Shown here: one piece after another, positions 60,849 through 64,000 of the stretch
How positions within the stretch are numbered: position 1 is the first letter of the stretch
Layout: every line of letters starts with the position of its first letter
DNA from: Cyclina sinensis
Taxonomy: Eukaryota > Mollusca > Bivalvia > Venerida > Veneridae
Reading direction: 5' to 3'
Length of the DNA stretch: 64,000 nt
NCBI GenBank assembly: GCA_012932295.1
Contig: JAAONU010000016.1
Coordinates: 45,849,241-45,913,240 of the forward strand
Notes under the pieces: model-generated
What the model was told of the DNA's origin: nothing
Databases searched by the model: none
The model's input: only the letters and a program-made list of their open reading frames with translations
Program-made: the position numbers and the translations under genes

Positions 60849-63800
60849 ATAGTTAAGCAAATTTGTATCAAAAATGTTCGACAGAAAAAGTATACTTATA
60901 TGAATGAGTATAGTGGCTCGTTTGGTAAGAAATACGGCAAATAAAAGTAATTCCGAAATGATGGACGCTATGTATCGGTTTAAACTTGACAGAACGTTTT
61001 TTATCTTAATGTTTGAGGTCGTACGAGAGTACATGACTTCGACAATTTTGTTAGTCTGACTATGTTGCTGTGTGATGACTGGTTAGGGTATGAAACTGCA
61101 GCCTGGCGAGACGTTTTTAATTATTCCTTACCAGTACTGTAATAGGCGTCATCATAAGCATACGTTTAAACAGACTACAGTCTCAGAATAATGATATAGA
61201 ACCTACTGTGTTTAGACTAGACTACAAAATGCATTCACTTATACTCTCGTTTGAAGAAGATAACAAAACGTATAGTATCTTGAGCGGAAAAAAAATCCTA
61301 ATTTTACTACAAAATACTTTTTTATATTTTTTTCAGTCACCATGCTCTTTGATAGTAATCAAATTGTACTTTTTAGGGGTGATTCTTCTCTTATGCTGTA
61401 ATTAGTTAATTGTTGTATAAGATTTGAAATGATGTACATTTATGCATGTGGGAGGTATGCTTAAACGATAGTCGATCAATAACTCACGAATGTATTAAAT
61501 TGTTATTTAACAGCAAGCAACATAAACCGATGTTACGGTACATGATTTAGCCAATCAACTCTTCCCTGCTAGAGGCAATTGACTCATTTTTGAACTGTTA
61601 CAATAAAAATGTTTGCAAGAGTGATCATTTCAAAGACTTTCTGACGTTTTGCAAAGCTTTTTGGATAGAGCTTTTATGTGCACTTTATAGTCAAATATTT
61701 AACTGCTGTCTCTAGAATCAATCCCTTGGGATAAACCTCGAATAAAATAATCAAACAAACATTAACATACACCATTTTGTCTGCATTTCGCTGTACTGAT
61801 GTATCGGAAGCTTACATCCTACAGAATGTATGTGTAAATACACTTTACATGCAACAATTGATGTAAAAGAATCCTGTTATTTACAAACTTTATTTGTTAG
61901 AAAAAAATGACGCAATATTTTGCACATAGCTAGAAACCAACATTTTGCATTTGATTTGGAGTATTAAAGTCAATATCTTAAATTAAACTACTGTACAGTT
62001 TTGTAATGTGGAAGTGACTTAGAAAATTGGATGTTCACGTCGATAATGACCTTTTGAAAAACATATTTTTTGCTCTTGAATGGGAGAAAAGGTACCATTT
62101 TAAGATCAATATCGTTTCTTTCTGTAATTACTATCTGTCACTACATTAAAGGTTGTTATTTTTGTATTTACAACTGTTTACAGACTTCACTTCTAAAAGC
62201 TATGCCATTCCCCTACCCCTTCCCCAGAGTTGGAACCGAGGAAAACTTAAGATAAACTGTCTTGAGAGAAAATCTATACAAATTTCCCATTTAGAATGTC
62301 AACTCTAGGGCATTATTAAATTTGTTGTGCTTCAAGCAAAATATCCACCAACGAACAGATTGGCGGAACATTTTTTATAAAATTTCTTTCACAGCAAGGC
62401 ATGGTTATCCCAGGAGAAATTTCTGAACAACGTTGAACGGACAATCGCCTCCGGGACAAAACTTCTTAGTGTTGTCAATAGCTACTTTAAAAACATTTTT
62501 AAAAAGTGTATGAGTCGTAATAGAAAAACTTTTATGGTAGTATAAATTTATTCCCTGCATTTAATTGCTTTGTTAGATTTCTGAGATTTCATCCGACGAT
62601 ACAAGGGAGTTTTCTTTTCTTACTTTTTTAAACTTAAAAAAAGATTTTCTTTACAGCGTGGTCTTATTCCAGATCATTGTAATGTTTAGACGCTTCAATA
62701 TCTATAGATTTGAATAACAAACATAGTGTTGAGAGAAATTCAAGAAGCTGCCCGTGTATAAAACTGTCAAAACATGACAATACCAGATATCCAGTACACG
62801 ATGCATAAAATGAATCAAAACCTATTCAATGTATAAGGTCATTACACTCTTTTCGTTAGATCGATGTTGTTTCTTTTTGCTTGTTTTCTGTTTGCATTCC
62901 TGACTTACCAAATTCGATGTTCATTACTACACATTTTTATTCACTTTATTGATCTCTCTGCTTTTTAAGATTTGCTTACAAGTTCCCAGTGCAATGTCTC
63001 CGTGATGGGTTGTAATTTCTAAGTAATTGAATGTAAATCAACTCAGTGACTTTATCTCAACCACAAATGATTGTACCGAAAGTTTGATATAACTGAGTAA
63101 GCAGCAGTGTAATTCTGTCTGATTAAGGGATTTTGAAATCTTAAACGTAAATTATAATAAGACATGGAAGGCTTAAATGCATAAAAAACAGACACTGAGT
63201 ACGGGTGAAAGACCCGTCTTGGGAGAGTATGTTTTGGGAGAGACAGACATTGACGAAAAACGAATGCAGACTCACTCTGATGAATATAGAATCATCCAGA
63301 GATCGATATTTCACTAATATGTAATAATCATTTTCTAATTTTCACTAGTCAAAAAATAAATGATCTTTGTTCTTCATTTTTACAACTTTGTTTGAGGTAT
63401 CGTGCCTTTAGTTGTTGTTAATTTCTCCAACGAAAGATAGAGGTTGGGATACCACAATGGAATCTTGTAGGTTTTTTGTCTGTTTCTTACACCTAACGTG
63501 GGAACAGCAAAAAGCATTGTATTTCAGTTTTAAAATCTTCACCTACGCATTTAATCAGTTTCAAAGGAAGAAAATTCATAATTATATTCTGCAATAAAAT
63601 TCTTAAATTGTAAACTTAGTTATTCGAGGTGAAAAAAACGCGTAAGATGTTATAATTTGACAGTTATTTATAAACATCGCATAGAAACTTAACGGAGGGC
63701 GGGTGCATTGAACCAATATAATATTAAGAATCATACTCTAGTTTAAATTTTGTAAAATGTGTTTACTTTTTATATAGAACATTTTTACTCATCCACTTTC

Positions 63801-64000
63801 TGAACTGACTGCCGTAAAAAATACTTTACAAGATATAATATAAGAATACAAGCTCAGCGTATAAATTCTGCAGAATATTTTATATGTATTACCACTAATT
63901 CACGAATGTTATTGAAAACAACATAGTATATGTAATACAGTCCTGTACAAAATTTTTACCATTTATAGTTTAAAAAAAAGAAACAATAACTTGATAATAT
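60849..64000. other. AT-rich non-coding stretch, nothing recognised
   Basis: About 3.1 kb to the end of the window without a supported gene or element. A small hairpin, ACGGGT gaaag ACCCGT, is at 63199-63215, followed by the repeated word TTGGGAGAG (63219 and 63236). Confidence 0.5.

Overview
The window is AT-rich eukaryotic DNA in which I find no gene. The longest open frame is about 136 codons. No frame shows a recognisable domain, a codon-use signature or conservation between duplicated copies, and I recognise no rRNA, tRNA, snRNA or CRISPR array. What it holds is repeats: mobile elements carrying tandem ~145-165 bp core units rich in AGGTCA/TGACCT words, (GTCY)n or (ACGG)n microsatellite stretches, and AGCTCACCT hairpin ends. 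From general knowledge this combination is typical of bivalve molluscs (the 'pearl'-type, Helitron-like non-autonomous elements). A bivalve, perhaps a heterodont clam, is therefore my inference for the host. The window is most simply intergenic or deep intronic.

Layout. 1-2252: two adjacent mobile elements, the second with six core units and inverted ends. 2253-6880: unannotated. 6880-7651: core-repeat element. 10156-10230: 33-bp tandem repeat. 11150-11790: core array with a perfect AGGTCAnnnTGACCT palindrome. 12438-12797: small inverted-repeat element. 14236-15304: element with six core units ending in an ACGG/ACAG microsatellite. 18147-18487: regular 53-bp minisatellite. 19741-19975: tRNA-derived SINE with a 13-bp target-site duplication.

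21950-46890 is the largest structure: an old, diverged tandem triplication of non-coding DNA, with units of about 7.8, 6.2 and 10.9 kb. At least a dozen anchors occur in the same order in the copies. Copies differ by inserted elements (27713-28135, 28409-28551, 33312-33525, 40270-41462, 43330-43735). The third copy holds a second-level duplication of ~2.3 kb and a nearly identical 407/413-bp tandem duplication.

46890-64000: a core array (49090-49767), a nested composite element with matching ends (54532-56096), a solo transposon-like terminus (about 59760-59852) and a 116-bp tandem duplication (60617-60848). The rest is low-complexity AT-rich DNA with nothing I can name.

The most interesting pattern is that several elements with unrelated interiors share one plan: a fold-back end, about 40-50 bp, a (GTCY)n stretch, one to six ~155-bp units, then an opposite end. 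All statements come from reading by eye; identities were not computed.
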